NCBI GenBank assembly: GCA_000424365.1
Contig: AUJT01000032.1
Span: forward strand, 1 to 40,771
Length of the DNA: 40,771 nt
DNA from: Lachnospiraceae bacterium NK4A144
GTDB lineage: Bacteria; Bacillota; Clostridia; Lachnospirales; Lachnospiraceae
Direction: 5' to 3'
Both the position numbers and the translations under genes were made by a program. Of this stretch, positions 1 to 8,500 are shown in pieces. The notes under the pieces were generated by a model. That model was not told the origin of the DNA and did no database searches. It saw only the letters and a list, made by a program, of their open reading frames with translations. How positions within the stretch are numbered: the stretch's first letter is position 1; the number at the start of each line of letters is the position of its first letter.

Positions 1-236
1 TCTTCACTTCCGATTTCAACAGTTTCAGTCTCTTCGTTTTCGGTACTCTGCTCGGATTCAACCTCTGTTTTGCTTGAAGATACAGCTTCACTGTATTCCA
101 CTTCTTCCTCTGTTGATGGCTCAACTTCCGGTCCGTAAACCGCTGCCATCCCATGATCCGGAGAACATCCTGAAAGCAAAAGTCCTGTTAACCCGATAGT
201 TGCACTGATCACCGATAAACGATTTATTTTTTTCAC
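1..236 (-). CDS. Lipoprotein, N-terminal part only (runs off the left edge)
   Basis: The reading frame starts at a GTG (234-236) preceded by a good AAGGAG ribosome binding site at about 245-251. It encodes a short basic N-terminus, a hydrophobic segment and the lipobox LLSGC at about residues 20-24, so the product should be exported and lipid-anchored. The visible mature part is very rich in Glu, Ser and Thr, a typical disordered tether. The functional domain lies outside the window, so no role can be assigned. A promoter with the same direct-repeat box as the toxin cassettes lies directly upstream (285-328), which suggests that the gene belongs to the same regulon and could be another surface or immunity lipoprotein. 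Confidence 0.75.
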   Translation of the reverse strand, partial: MKKINRLSVISATIGLTGLLLSGCSPDHGMAAVYGPEVEPSTEEEVEYSEAVSSSKTEVESEQSTENEETETVEIGSE

Positions 237-284
237 GTTAAATCTCTCCTTGCTTCTTGCTGATAATAAGAATTGCTATTCAAA

Positions 285-328
285 ATTTTATCCCAGCATA
301 AAGAAAAGTCCTTTAATTTTCTCTTAAT
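285..328 (-). promoter_or_regulatory. Promoter with YTTAAK-N5-YTTAAK box
   Basis: The direct repeat TTTAAT-N5-CTTAAT is at 312-328 (plus-strand reading). A minus-strand -10 box TAAAAT is at 285-290, 21 bp away. The start codon of the lipoprotein at 1-236 follows about 49 nt after the -10. This is one of eight sites with the same geometry. Confidence 0.6.
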
Positions 329-387
329 TTTTCAAAAATATGTACATAAAAATCATTTAATCCATCATAAAAAGGTAACTTCATATG

Positions 388-424
388 AAAAAGGACGCTT
401 TTCGCCATTTGAGAAAAACGTCCT
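388..424 (-). terminator. Rho-independent terminator
   Basis: AGGACG (392-397) pairs with CGTCCT (419-424), with further pairing of the inner A/T tracts. On the minus strand the stem is followed by TTTTT. It lies just past the stop codon of the lipoprotein gene 445-1212 and should end the toxin-immunity operon. Confidence 0.7.
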
Positions 425-444
425 CATCCACATTTTATGTGTGA

Positions 445-1212
445 TTATTGATCAATACTTACAAAGCTATTGTCCTGATATTTAAATGTATAGGTATTTC
501 TTCCATCATTTCCTAAAATCATTTCAGCATCGCTATCTATTTCCGGATTTGGAATAGATTCAAATGATTTTTCATATCTAAAGTCATCCCCATCGTATAT
601 AAATGCGCAATAGCTCATGATTCCAGCTGCTCCCTGATGACCTAACGAAATGACTATATCCCTATTTCCATCAAATGTTATATCCTCATATTTTGATTCG
701 AAATCACACGCATCATAAACATATCTGTCCGCATCATAACCATCCTTCTTAGATGGATAGTCTACCTTCACTATTTTTACAGTCCCATCCTTTTTTACAA
801 AATAGTAATCTTTTAAATGCGTATACTCATCTTCATTCTCTTCTGTACGTTTAATCCCAATTCTATAACATTCTTCTGAATCATCGATCCAATCAGCAAA
901 ATCAACATTTTGCCTTTCTTCTTCCTCTAAGGTTTCATCTATCTCCTTATCAATTTCTTCATCACCAGTGTTTAGAACAAAGGAATCTGTATCAGAAATT
1001 GCTATGTCACTCATTTCCTCACTTGTTGATAATTCTTCACTGATATCTTCATCTTTTTCAGAAAGATCATCTTCCTCGCACATGGCACTCTCCGTGCTTT
1101 CAAACTCATCTGTCTCCGCTTTTGCTAGCGTTTTCCCACACCCCACACAAAGAAAAATGCTTCCACATATCAATAAACTCATTAGAATATTTTTTTTATT
1201 ACACATTTTCAT
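445..1212 (-). CDS. Candidate immunity lipoprotein (Ca-loop, XAC2610-like C-terminal domain)
   Basis: A signal sequence ends in a lipobox-like CVGC at about residues 23-26, followed by a long acidic Glu/Ser-rich tether (about 30-100) and a compact C-terminal domain (about 105-255). That domain holds a calcium-loop-like DGNRDIVISLG, as in FG-GAP/VCBS and XAC2610-type proteins. The gene starts 11 nt after the stop of the GH19-like toxin 1224-2771, with ribosome binding site AAGGAAAG. An outward-facing lipoprotein next to a cell-wall hydrolase is best read as its immunity protein. The same domain occurs twice in the lipoprotein 37804-38892, with very similar runs such as IDDSEECY and HLKDYYFVKKD. 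XAC2610 of Xanthomonas is a known inhibitor of a secreted lysozyme, which fits, but the fold assignment is my inference. Confidence 0.8.
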   Translation of the reverse strand: MKMCNKKNILMSLLICGSIFLCVGCGKTLAKAETDEFESTESAMCEEDDLSEKDEDISEELSTSEEMSDIAISDTDSFVLNTGDEEIDKEIDETLEEEERQNVDFADWIDDSEECYRIGIKRTEENEDEYTHLKDYYFVKKDGTVKIVKVDYPSKKDGYDADRYVYDACDFESKYEDITFDGNRDIVISLGHQGAAGIMSYCAFIYDGDDFRYEKSFESIPNPEIDSDAEMILGNDGRNTYTFKYQDNSFVSIDQ

Positions 1213-1223
1213 ATACTCTTTCC

Positions 1224-2771
1224 TTACTGACCAATAGATGTCTTTCCAATTTCCTCAAGAATTTTATAATAATTGTCTCTTCTTCCCTGAAATGAACCCG
1301 TATCCCAACGGTTAACAATTTTACTTACATCATCTATTGTTCCTCCATTTTCAAGCGCTTCGCCACATCCTCCTGTACTCCAGAAATATCCGGCACTCTC
1401 CCACGCAAAATGATCCGCTACATAATCTGCTCCCTCATCTACAATTTTTGTAAATTCCGAAACATCATATCCTTTATCCTGTGCATCCTGAACGACTTGA
1501 AGGTACATTTTTTTTATTTCATCTGCACTATTATTAGCCGGATTTTTATATTTACCATTTAGATCAGGATATTTTTGAAGCATTAGATATGTTGCAAACG
1601 CTTCATACCCATACTCCCACGTAATCTGTATATATCCCGCACCTCTGTATTTTTTTCCATAAGCCTTGCCTGCAAAATACTCATCTGATCCAAGTTCTGT
1701 TAGGTTCTTTCCCCAACCAGTCTCCCACGCACACTGAGCAAGAAAAGCGCTGATTTCCTCCTTTGTGTCAATGTTATATTTATGTAAAACCTGAATTAGT
1801 TCTTGAATAGATTCATCATCCAGATTATTCCATCCCAAATTTTCTAAAAGCTCCCTAACTTCCTTTTCTTCCTCCGTATTTATATTCATTTTCTCCAGCT
1901 TCTCCTTAATCTGCTGAAGTATCTTATCCGCATCGGATGTGCTATAATTGCTTGCACCATATAGTGATATTACCAGACTCGGATAGTTTTTCTTCAGATA
2001 CTCCATCTCTTCCTCAGTGAAACCGTACCTTTCCTGAACAACAGCAAATTCATCACGTTTTCCGCTTGTTGTTTCGACTGTTCCACTGCTATTTTCAGTA
2101 TGAGTGACACTGGATACAATATTTGAAAACGTCGATGTGATAAATCCCTCCAGCATATTCATTGCCGTCTGGATCAGATTATTTGCATCGTCGATTTCCT
2201 GCTCGAAGTTCAGGCTGTCAGCGTATGCACATTCATCTGCATCGAAGTTGATAAATTTCTGCATCAGGTCATAAATAAATCCCGATCTCGGATTGTCTCC
2301 GCCGCAAAGCGCTGTAAATGTGTCCAGCGCCGGCTGACACTTCGGCATTGTAAAGATCCCGAGGAATCCGTATCTTGCCTGCAAGAGCTTTACGACCTTC
2401 TCGATATACTTTACATACTCATCAAGGTCAGCATATATGTCCTGAAAATCCTTATTAACTATATCCAGTGTTTCCAGGTCTACCCTTGCATCCGGTGCCT
2501 TGTCCACTTTCTCATGGAATGACGTAAGCGCGTGCTTGTACATATCAAGCAGCTTCTGCTGCATGGCTACCTGCGCTTTCGCCTGTGTTATCTGGTGCTT
2601 ACCTATGAAAAGTTTGGAAGCCTCAGCGACTGCCCCCTGAAACAAGTCATTATCTCTATATTTCTCATAGCAGCTTATTAGTCCGTCCGAATGCTCACGG
2701 TATCCGGAAAAAATCCACTCTATGTCATCTATGACATTTCGCATGTCTTTAGCGTCAAAGTATTTTTCCAT
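1224..2771 (-). CDS. T7SS effector: LXG-like targeting region plus GH19-like peptidoglycan hydrolase
   Basis: I chose the ATG at 2771 instead of an in-frame start further upstream, because GGAGG lies 9 nt before it and both paralogues (33416-33748, 36062-37474) begin with the same MEKYFDAKDMRN. Residues 1 to about 215 are the shared helical N-terminal region with a hairpin-like LFQG turn near residue 45; it resembles LXG/WXG export domains. Residues about 245-300 are a linker. Residues about 320-510 look like a GH19 chitinase/endolysin: AQCAWETG with the presumed catalytic Glu at about 350, then YRGAGYIQITWEYGY, FAWESAGYFW and a late IVNRWDTGSFQGRRDNY. The product probably cuts cell wall glycan in competitors. 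Two small helical partner genes lie directly upstream and the lipoprotein 445-1212 downstream. Confidence 0.88.
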   Translation of the reverse strand: MEKYFDAKDMRNVIDDIEWIFSGYREHSDGLISCYEKYRDNDLFQGAVAEASKLFIGKHQITQAKAQVAMQQKLLDMYKHALTSFHEKVDKAPDARVDLETLDIVNKDFQDIYADLDEYVKYIEKVVKLLQARYGFLGIFTMPKCQPALDTFTALCGGDNPRSGFIYDLMQKFINFDADECAYADSLNFEQEIDDANNLIQTAMNMLEGFITSTFSNIVSSVTHTENSSGTVETTSGKRDEFAVVQERYGFTEEEMEYLKKNYPSLVISLYGASNYSTSDADKILQQIKEKLEKMNINTEEEKEVRELLENLGWNNLDDESIQELIQVLHKYNIDTKEEISAFLAQCAWETGWGKNLTELGSDEYFAGKAYGKKYRGAGYIQITWEYGYEAFATYLMLQKYPDLNGKYKNPANNSADEIKKMYLQVVQDAQDKGYDVSEFTKIVDEGADYVADHFAWESAGYFWSTGGCGEALENGGTIDDVSKIVNRWDTGSFQGRRDNYYKILEEIGKTSIGQ

Positions 2772-2775
2772 TACA

Positions 2776-3150
2776 TCAATCCTCCAGTGAGCTAAGCTCA
2801 CTCCTCAGACTGCTGATCCTGTCCTTGCAGTCAGCTATCATCCTTTTTAATTTCTTTATCACATTCTCTATATCATCCATCAGAATCTTCGTGTCATTTG
2901 CTATGGACAGCACGTTTCTCACACAGGTGCTCTTTTGTCCATCAGCGTCTTTTGCCTCGTTTCCTTTCCAGATGCCATTGCAGAAAAGGTCATAGTCTTT
3001 TGTCTTTGAATATACTGCCGTTTCAAATCCGCCAAGCTTACCCTTTACACCCGAAGCTATGCTGAGGAGATCAGCTATCCATTTCTGATACTCTTCTATC
3101 TTTTTCTTCAGAGATGCTATCTCTGATAGTATCGCACTCTTTCTACTCAC
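2776..3150 (-). CDS. LXG-associated helical partner protein (DUF5082/YwqH-like)
   Basis: This is a 124-residue, almost fully helical protein with coiled-coil N- and C-terminal arms and a central IWKGNEA, a WXG-type turn at about residues 61-67. The layout matches small partners that pair with LXG effectors and help target them to the T7SS. It starts at GTG 3150 with a GAAAGGG site upstream. Its stop codon lies 4 nt before the effector start, so translation is probably coupled. Proteins of the same layout sit in the same place in the other triads (15137-15526 with QWTG; 28520-28900 with EWRG). Family membership is judged from layout and motif only. Confidence 0.75.
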   Translation of the reverse strand: MSRKSAILSEIASLKKKIEEYQKWIADLLSIASGVKGKLGGFETAVYSKTKDYDLFCNGIWKGNEAKDADGQKSTCVRNVLSIANDTKILMDDIENVIKKLKRMIADCKDRISSLRSELSSLED

Positions 3151-3163
3151 TGTTTTCCCTTTC

Positions 3164-3454
3164 TCACTTGAGGATCAAATCCTTCACTGCCAGTTCTTCC
3201 ACCTTTAAAAGTGACGTACGGACTTTCTCAAATGCATTCGGCAGTGGTCCGCAAATGTGATCTTTATGCTTTTCCGAGCTGTCACAAACTTCCTTCAGGT
3301 AAATGCTCAATTTTTTTCCTATATCTGTCTTTGTGGTCTTCCTCAGATGATCCACGATGGACTTATCCAGCAGGCAGAGAGTTGCCGCTGTCAACATTTC
3401 TTTTGTGATAGTCTGGAATTTTCCAAAATCTATCAGCATATTTTTTTCACTCAT
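3164..3454 (-). CDS. Small LXG-associated helical protein, first gene of the effector triad
   Basis: This 96-residue predicted helical protein has no signal peptide and no WXG motif. It starts at an ATG with GAGGG five bases upstream and ends 13 nt before the next gene. Its place at the head of the triad (small protein, WXG-like partner, effector) matches 15538-15795 and 28999-29301, the slots filled by DUF5344/YwqI-like proteins elsewhere. Its sequence is not clearly similar to those two, so it is either a divergent member or specific to this effector. The likely role is an effector-specific targeting factor or chaperone; this is inference from position. Confidence 0.65.
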   Translation of the reverse strand: MSEKNMLIDFGKFQTITKEMLTAATLCLLDKSIVDHLRKTTKTDIGKKLSIYLKEVCDSSEKHKDHICGPLPNAFEKVRTSLLKVEELAVKDLILK

Positions 3455-3505
3455 TTTTTCCCTCGTTCTGTTGCTTATGCACCAATGTCCATGACTTCCT
3501 TAAGC

Positions 3506-3541
3506 AAAAGGCGTATCGCCACTTCCGACAATACGCCTTTT
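3506..3541. terminator. Bidirectional rho-independent terminator
   Basis: AAAAGGCGTAT (3506-3516) and ATACGCCTTTT (3531-3541) form a perfect 11-bp stem with a 14-nt loop, giving a T-run in both directions. It separates the WXG100 genes from the GH19 effector triad. A decayed relative of this element is at about 29341-29372. Confidence 0.75.
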
Positions 3542-3600
3542 CCCCACGCTCTTTATATCTATCCTTCAATGATTTTTTTACGATAACTCCTCAGTATTCC

Positions 3601-3903
3601 TTACTTTCTAACGAGCGTAGACTTAGCGTTAAGCTCAACCTGTTCGAGGTTCATACCACTCTTCTCGAGGTTCTCTCCCAGGACAGTAAATCTCTTGAGG
3701 TACTTCTTCAGGTCAGCACTGAGCTCTGTGTAAATAGTTGTCAGCTGCTCAGCCGGGCCGCCTGCAAATCCACTCTTCTCCATGTTTTCAACAGATGTAT
3801 CTGTGCTCTTCAGCAGAGTGCTAAGCTCTGTTGCGAGATTCTGCATATCCTTGCCGCACTTCTTAATCTCTGCGTGATTACCCTGTACACTAAAACCTGC
3901 CAT
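3601..3903 (-). CDS. WXG100-family Esx protein with Phe in place of Trp
   Basis: The protein has 100 residues, no signal peptide and a predicted helix-turn-helix hairpin. The central turn reads SGFAGGPAEQL at about residues 44-54, where canonical WXG100 proteins have W-x-G, so the Trp is replaced by Phe. The length is exactly typical of the family. An AAGGAG site lies 6 nt before the ATG. It follows another WXG100 gene (4007-4303) with a 103-nt gap that contains an imperfect hairpin, so the two may be made in different amounts. The product is probably a secreted structural partner or heterodimer partner of the upstream Esx protein. Confidence 0.82.
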   Translation of the reverse strand: MAGFSVQGNHAEIKKCGKDMQNLATELSTLLKSTDTSVENMEKSGFAGGPAEQLTTIYTELSADLKKYLKRFTVLGENLEKSGMNLEQVELNAKSTLVRK

Positions 3904-3928
3904 TTTTTGCTCCTTTTTCTCGATAAAA

Positions 3929-3964
3929 GTTACTGTTCAGAACATTCTATATTCTGACAGTTAC
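3929..3964. repeat. Imperfect inverted repeat between the two Esx genes
   Basis: ACTGTTCAGAA (3932-3942) pairs with TTCTGACAGT (about 3952-3961) with one bulge. The half-site TGTTCAGAAC recurs in the strong palindrome at 14324-14356. On the minus strand the hairpin is followed by only a short T-stretch, so it may act as a weak attenuator or RNA processing site between the two WXG100 genes. Confidence 0.45.
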
Positions 3965-4006
3965 GGTTCTTTTTTGGTTACATCTTTTTGAATAGGTTAT
4001 ATCTAC

Positions 4007-4303
4007 TCAGGCAAAGCTGTTGTATGCTTTCTTACCTGCATTCTCTGCCTCACGGAAGTTATCTGATACCTGATGTCCCCACTTAGCTATGTTTCCGATA
4101 GACTGATCGATCTCACCAAGATCCTTAGTTACCTTAAGAATGACCGGAAGTGCTGCCCTTGCCTCATCTCCATCCCAGTCCTGAAGGATATCATGGATCT
4201 TCTTTACATCCTGTGCAATTTCTGAATAGTGCTTCGCATGCTTATTAAGGTTGTTGCACTCTGTTTCGATAACGCCGTAATTAATACCTGTCTTTTCTGA
4301 CAT
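4007..4303 (-). CDS. WXG100-family Esx protein (EsxA-like)
   Basis: The protein is 98 residues long and helical, with a canonical turn DWDGDEARAA; the W-x-G is W43-D-G45. There is no signal peptide, as expected for T7SS substrates. Near the C-terminus NFREAE gives an F-x-x-x-E pattern resembling the Y/F-x-x-x-D/E export signal. The GAGG ribosome binding site is well placed. This is the first gene after a 377-nt regulatory region and is followed by a second WXG100 gene. It is likely the main secreted Esx component of the machine encoded by essC at 5521-10077. Confidence 0.88.
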   Translation of the reverse strand: MSEKTGINYGVIETECNNLNKHAKHYSEIAQDVKKIHDILQDWDGDEARAALPVILKVTKDLGEIDQSIGNIAKWGHQVSDNFREAENAGKKAYNSFA

Positions 4304-4604
4304 ATTTTCCTCTTTCCGGGCTTACACCCTAATAATATTTCCGGTCTTAACCGTTGTTTTCAAGTTACTGTACAGGTCAGCCTGTTACATATCCGAAATT
4401 TCATCCAATTAGATAGCTTAAACATATATGTGCATTTTTTTGATCATATATATCCAGCACTTTCAACGATTTCGGATCAGCTTATCCTGCCTCCACATAA
4501 AAGTATAGTAAAGCTGCCAGCCAGAAAAAAGGCGTTATGCTCATTTTTTTACTTAAAATCCTTAAGATTTCCGAAAGAGAGCCTAAATAACAGGTGTTTT
4601 TAGG

Positions 4605-4625
4605 TACAATATACAGGATATTGTA
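4605..4625. promoter_or_regulatory. TACAATAT/ATATTGTA dyad (site 1)
   Basis: Perfect 8-bp arms TACAATAT and ATATTGTA are separated by 5 bp. On the minus strand it contains CTGTATATTGTA, shared with the sites at 11058-11078, 11086-11105 and 19242-19263. It could be an operator; TACAAT could alternatively serve as a -10 box. Confidence 0.55.
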
Positions 4626-4639
4626 TTCAGTTTCCGTAT

Positions 4640-4678
4640 CTTAAACAGTCCTTAAATGCTTTTTTCGCTTATCTTAAA
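4640..4678 (-). promoter_or_regulatory. TTTAAG direct-repeat array upstream of esx genes
   Basis: CTTAAA units start at 4640, 4651 and 4673 on the plus strand, steps of 11 and 22 bp. Read on the minus strand, TTTAAG-N5-TTTAAG fits the same YTTAAK-N5-YTTAAK rule as the cassette promoters. The orientation and the distance to a -10-like box (14 bp) differ from the cassette sites, so shared control is possible but less certain. Confidence 0.45.
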
Positions 4679-4680
4679 TA

Positions 4681-5493
4681 TTAACCGCAGCACGTAACCG
4701 CTGCCGCAGAGATGTTATCTCTCTCTTTTCTTTCCTTAACTTTTTCAATGAGACTCCGGATCTCTTCTTTTAGGAGCGCCTCACTATCCATTCCACACCA
4801 TATGGCTTCACCGATCTCCTCGGGCTTAAGTTTTTTCCAAAATCCGTCCGAGCAGAGTACAAATGCCATATCTTTGTCCACATATCCGTGCTCAAATTCC
4901 GGAGAGATCTCATCATTTACTCCTATGCACTGCAGGAGCAGATTGTCCTTATGACTCTGCTCCGCTTCATGCCGGGTGAGACGTCCCATTTCGACCAGCT
5001 TCTGAACATAGCTCTGATCGGTCGTGAGCTGCTTTGTCCTGCCGCCCTGTATCCCGTATATCCTTGAGTCACCGATATTCATAAGGAGATATTCTTTATC
5101 CAGGATCAGCAGAGCTACCGCAGTTGTCCCGATCTTGATATGCTTTTCTGTTCCATATCGTAATAGCAGATGATTCACTTCCTCTGCCATACTGAGCCAT
5201 TTATTTCTGACAGTCCCAAGTTTTCCGTTATAATTTCCGGTATCCCCAAGTTTTTCCGTCACGTCACTACCCAGTAATTCTCCCGGCATTTCTTCTCTAA
5301 ACCACTTTTCAAAACGGCGTATGGCAGTCGCAGATGCTATCTCGCCGCCCGACAATCCTCCCATCCCGTCGCAAAGCATGGCAAACACTGCTTTTCCGTA
5401 GGAATGAGATGTATCCGTCTTTATCAGAACGCTGTCCTGGTTGATCTCCCTTACGGTGCCGACATCACTCAGAGCCGCTATTCTGATCTTCAT
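4681..5493 (-). CDS. PP2C-type Ser/Thr protein phosphatase
   Basis: This 270-residue cytoplasmic protein carries the PP2C metal-site motifs: REINQDS near the N-terminus, CDGMGGLSGG at about 40-50, NIGDSRIY at about 140, LCSDGFW at about 210 and DNISA close to the end. It should remove phosphate from Ser/Thr residues and oppose the kinase at 15808-17490. Compared with many stand-alone PP2Cs it has an insert of roughly 30 residues after the first metal motifs. The start is the ATG after AAGGGGG. Only 27 nt separate it from the essC stop codon, so it is probably co-transcribed with essC, tying the phosphatase directly to the secretion machine. Confidence 0.93.
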   Translation of the reverse strand: MKIRIAALSDVGTVREINQDSVLIKTDTSHSYGKAVFAMLCDGMGGLSGGEIASATAIRRFEKWFREEMPGELLGSDVTEKLGDTGNYNGKLGTVRNKWLSMAEEVNHLLLRYGTEKHIKIGTTAVALLILDKEYLLMNIGDSRIYGIQGGRTKQLTTDQSYVQKLVEMGRLTRHEAEQSHKDNLLLQCIGVNDEISPEFEHGYVDKDMAFVLCSDGFWKKLKPEEIGEAIWCGMDSEALLKEEIRSLIEKVKERKERDNISAAAVTCCG

Positions 5494-5520
5494 ATTGATT
5501 CCCCCTTAATAATTCAAAAA

Positions 5521-8500
5521 CTAGTCTATCTGTGATTTGATCCTTCTCACCGCGCTTCCATCTACAAAGAACGCATCACCCGGTGTATTTTCTTTCTTTA
5601 TTGAGCGGATCAGGCTCGTTGACAGCTCGATAAACTGCATATCTTCTGCATTTCTAAAGGCGATATGCCTCTTTGTATCAACGAGTGTACGAACAGCCTT
5701 TGGTGCCCTAAACGAAGGCTCTTCCTCAGGTACATTTGTAAAGAGCACACTTACTCCATAATCTCTGTACTGCGACATCACACTGTCGAGTGTCTCAGCT
5801 ATCTCATCCTCATCCATAAGCACCTTTATACCAAAGGATGCGTTTACAATGAGTACGAGGAGCGGTTCCTGACTCAGATCTGTCGTCGGATCCGCTGCCA
5901 TCCGGCTGTACCTTTCAACCAGTATGTCATTTATCTCACCAAGCATATCTGCAAATGACTCTGCATCGACAGCATAGCGCGCCATACAGCCCATCTCCTC
6001 TGCAAAGGAAAGTTCTCTCGTGACATCATCATAAATATAGAGCTTTGCATTAAATGTATCCGTACTTTCACCCATATGACGAACAAGCGATGTGACAAAG
6101 CCTTTACGGCCGAGTTCTTCAGAACCGGATACTGTGAGTACATTATTCTTTCTGATATCGATCCATACGGGCTCAGCGTCACGATAATTGATACCTGCAA
6201 GGATCCTGTTGTTTTCAATCTTTGTAGTTCCAAAGGATTCTTCGATATACTGATCTGTTACCTTTTCCGGAACGACAGGAACCCTGACTGCACGCATACC
6301 GGCATACTTGTCATTACATTCCTGTACAAAGGCTCTCATTTCCTCGATCCTCTCGATCTCCTTCTCTGCACTAAATGCCAGATAGGTCTGGAACTCCATG
6401 ATTTCCTTATCTATCTTTACAACTCCGCGTCCCGGCGTGTTGTCAGGCTTTATCGGACATCTGCCGAGGAGCGAGCCGTACTCGGCGTCATCATTACAGT
6501 GCAGGGCTATCAGCTGGCCAAAGTTACTGATGAGCTTATATCCAAAACCATTATTCTGCTGATTTGTAACGAGGAAAGATATACCGTTAGAAACCCCCTC
6601 TCTTACGATGTTTATTACCTGTTCCTCGTCATCTGCGTAGGTTGATCTCAAAGCCGCATAGTTCTCTATGACTACTATTATCTGCGGCATGTCATCAAAT
6701 CCTGCCTCGCGATACGAGCTAAAGGAACTGAGTCCCATTTCGGAAAGCTTGTCTTTTCTCTCATCCAGTATCTTTTGCAGCATCTGTATCAGGTGATGGA
6801 ATGTGTCATCTTCTGACAGTGTCACGACACCACCCACAAAGCTCAGCCTGCTTAAGTTTTTAAGGATCATGGATGCAAAGTCGCAGATATAGATATTTAC
6901 ATCCTTTGGCGTATATCTCTCCGCTATACCACGGATAACCGTCTGTACAAAGTTTGTCTTTCCGCTAAGCGCTGAACCCATCAGGAGCACATGGCTCTTT
7001 GTAAAGTTCAGGCTGTATTCATTCTGCTCCTGTCTGGACGGATCATCATAGATACCGATAGGCACGATGATATCCGTAACAGACTCGTCCCTTTCTCCTT
7101 TCGGACAGGGAATGACTGCAGAAAGCGGCGGCAGACATATATCCGGGAGTTTAGCGATATTATTTTTTTCGCAGTACTCATGGATATAGTCTACAAGCGC
7201 ATCCAGCTGAGTCTCGCCGCCTGCTTTTCCGCTGTTTTTTTGCTTATAGACAACCTGACGGCGGCCTGCCAGATCCACTGCATCGATCTCAAACTTTTTC
7301 CGGCTGTCTGTACTGTCAAAACGCGCCGGTGCTCCCGAGTACGCCGTCTGGAATAGCTTAAATATCTCGTTATTACCAACCTGCAGATACGCACGACCGG
7401 GTTCTTTGATCTCGGCTGCGAGAGGTGAATGAAGCACTTCATTACTATCGCTCTTGTCCTGTACTTTCAGGCAGAGCTTAAACTTTGAGTTACTCCAGAT
7501 CTGGTCATTTACCACACCGGAAGGCTTCTGAGTCGCGAGTATCAGGTGCACACCGAGGCTTCGTCCGATACGGGCGGTACTGATAAGCTCTTTCATGAAG
7601 TCAGGCTGCTCACTCTTAAGCTCCGCAAACTCATCTACTACAAGGATCAGGTGCGGGAGCGGTACTTCTGCTGTTCCTGCCTTAAATAAACGGATGTAAT
7701 CATCAATATGGTTTACGTCATACTTCGCAAAGAGTCTCTGCCTCTTCATGAGCTCCGCACGTATAGACATAAGTGAACGATTTATCTCTTTACCGTCGAT
7801 ATTTGTGATCGCTCCATTAAGGTGCGGCAGATTTCTAAACTGGTTCGCCATACCACCACCCTTAAAGTCAATGATTATGATACCGACTTCATAGGGATGA
7901 AATCTGGTAGACAGTGACAGGAGGTAGGACTGGAGTGTCTCACTCTTACCGGAACCTGTAGTACCTGCCACGAGTCCATGAGGCCCATGAAATTTTTCAT
8001 GGATATCCAGCGCAACGATATCCCCTGCTGCATCTACACCCAAAGGCGCTGCCATGCTTTCATATATCTTTGACTCAGCCCATATCCTGCCGAGGTCCAG
8101 ATCATAGGCACTCATTATGCCAAGCAGTTCAAAAAGAGTGATATTTTTTGTAAGCGTACTTGCGAGACTTACTTCATCTACATATACCGGCGCCAGTTTC
8201 AATGCTGCATTTGCCGCAGCTTCCTGACTGATATGCGGATATGTAAAGTACTGCTTATTATTTCCGTCATTTATCTCCTGCACATAGCCTTCGTTTCTGT
8301 CAGGTGACAGGAATATCCTCTCCGTGCAGGCAGGATGCAGACGTTCTTCATATTCCTCAAAAAAGATAAAATTAAAGCCCAGTGCTGATGCTTTCTCCAC
8401 ATAGTTCATGAGCGGATGTGACGCTATCCCCTCCGGTCTGAATACCAGCACTACGAAAGTTGTTCCGTACACTGTATCGGAACTGTTATTTTCCTTTTTT

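Larger units (their letters stand above)
4304..4680. other. Intergenic region upstream of the esx genes
   Basis: No gene is visible in these 377 bases. The region holds a dyad sequence at 4605-4625 and an array of CTTAAA units at 4640, 4651 and 4673 (11-bp and 22-bp steps). Both point to a regulated promoter with a leader of up to about 300 nt. No clear terminator for the PP2C gene was found here. Confidence 0.6.

Noticed and set aside
4304-4680. Possible small RNA gene in the esx upstream region
   Set aside because: No terminator-like hairpin follows a promoter here and no conserved fold is evident; a long regulated leader is the simpler reading.
6076-6645. Plus-strand frame of 189 codons inside essC
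   Set aside because: It lies wholly opposite the ATPase modules of essC, which show clear conserved motifs; it has no ribosome binding site or domain.
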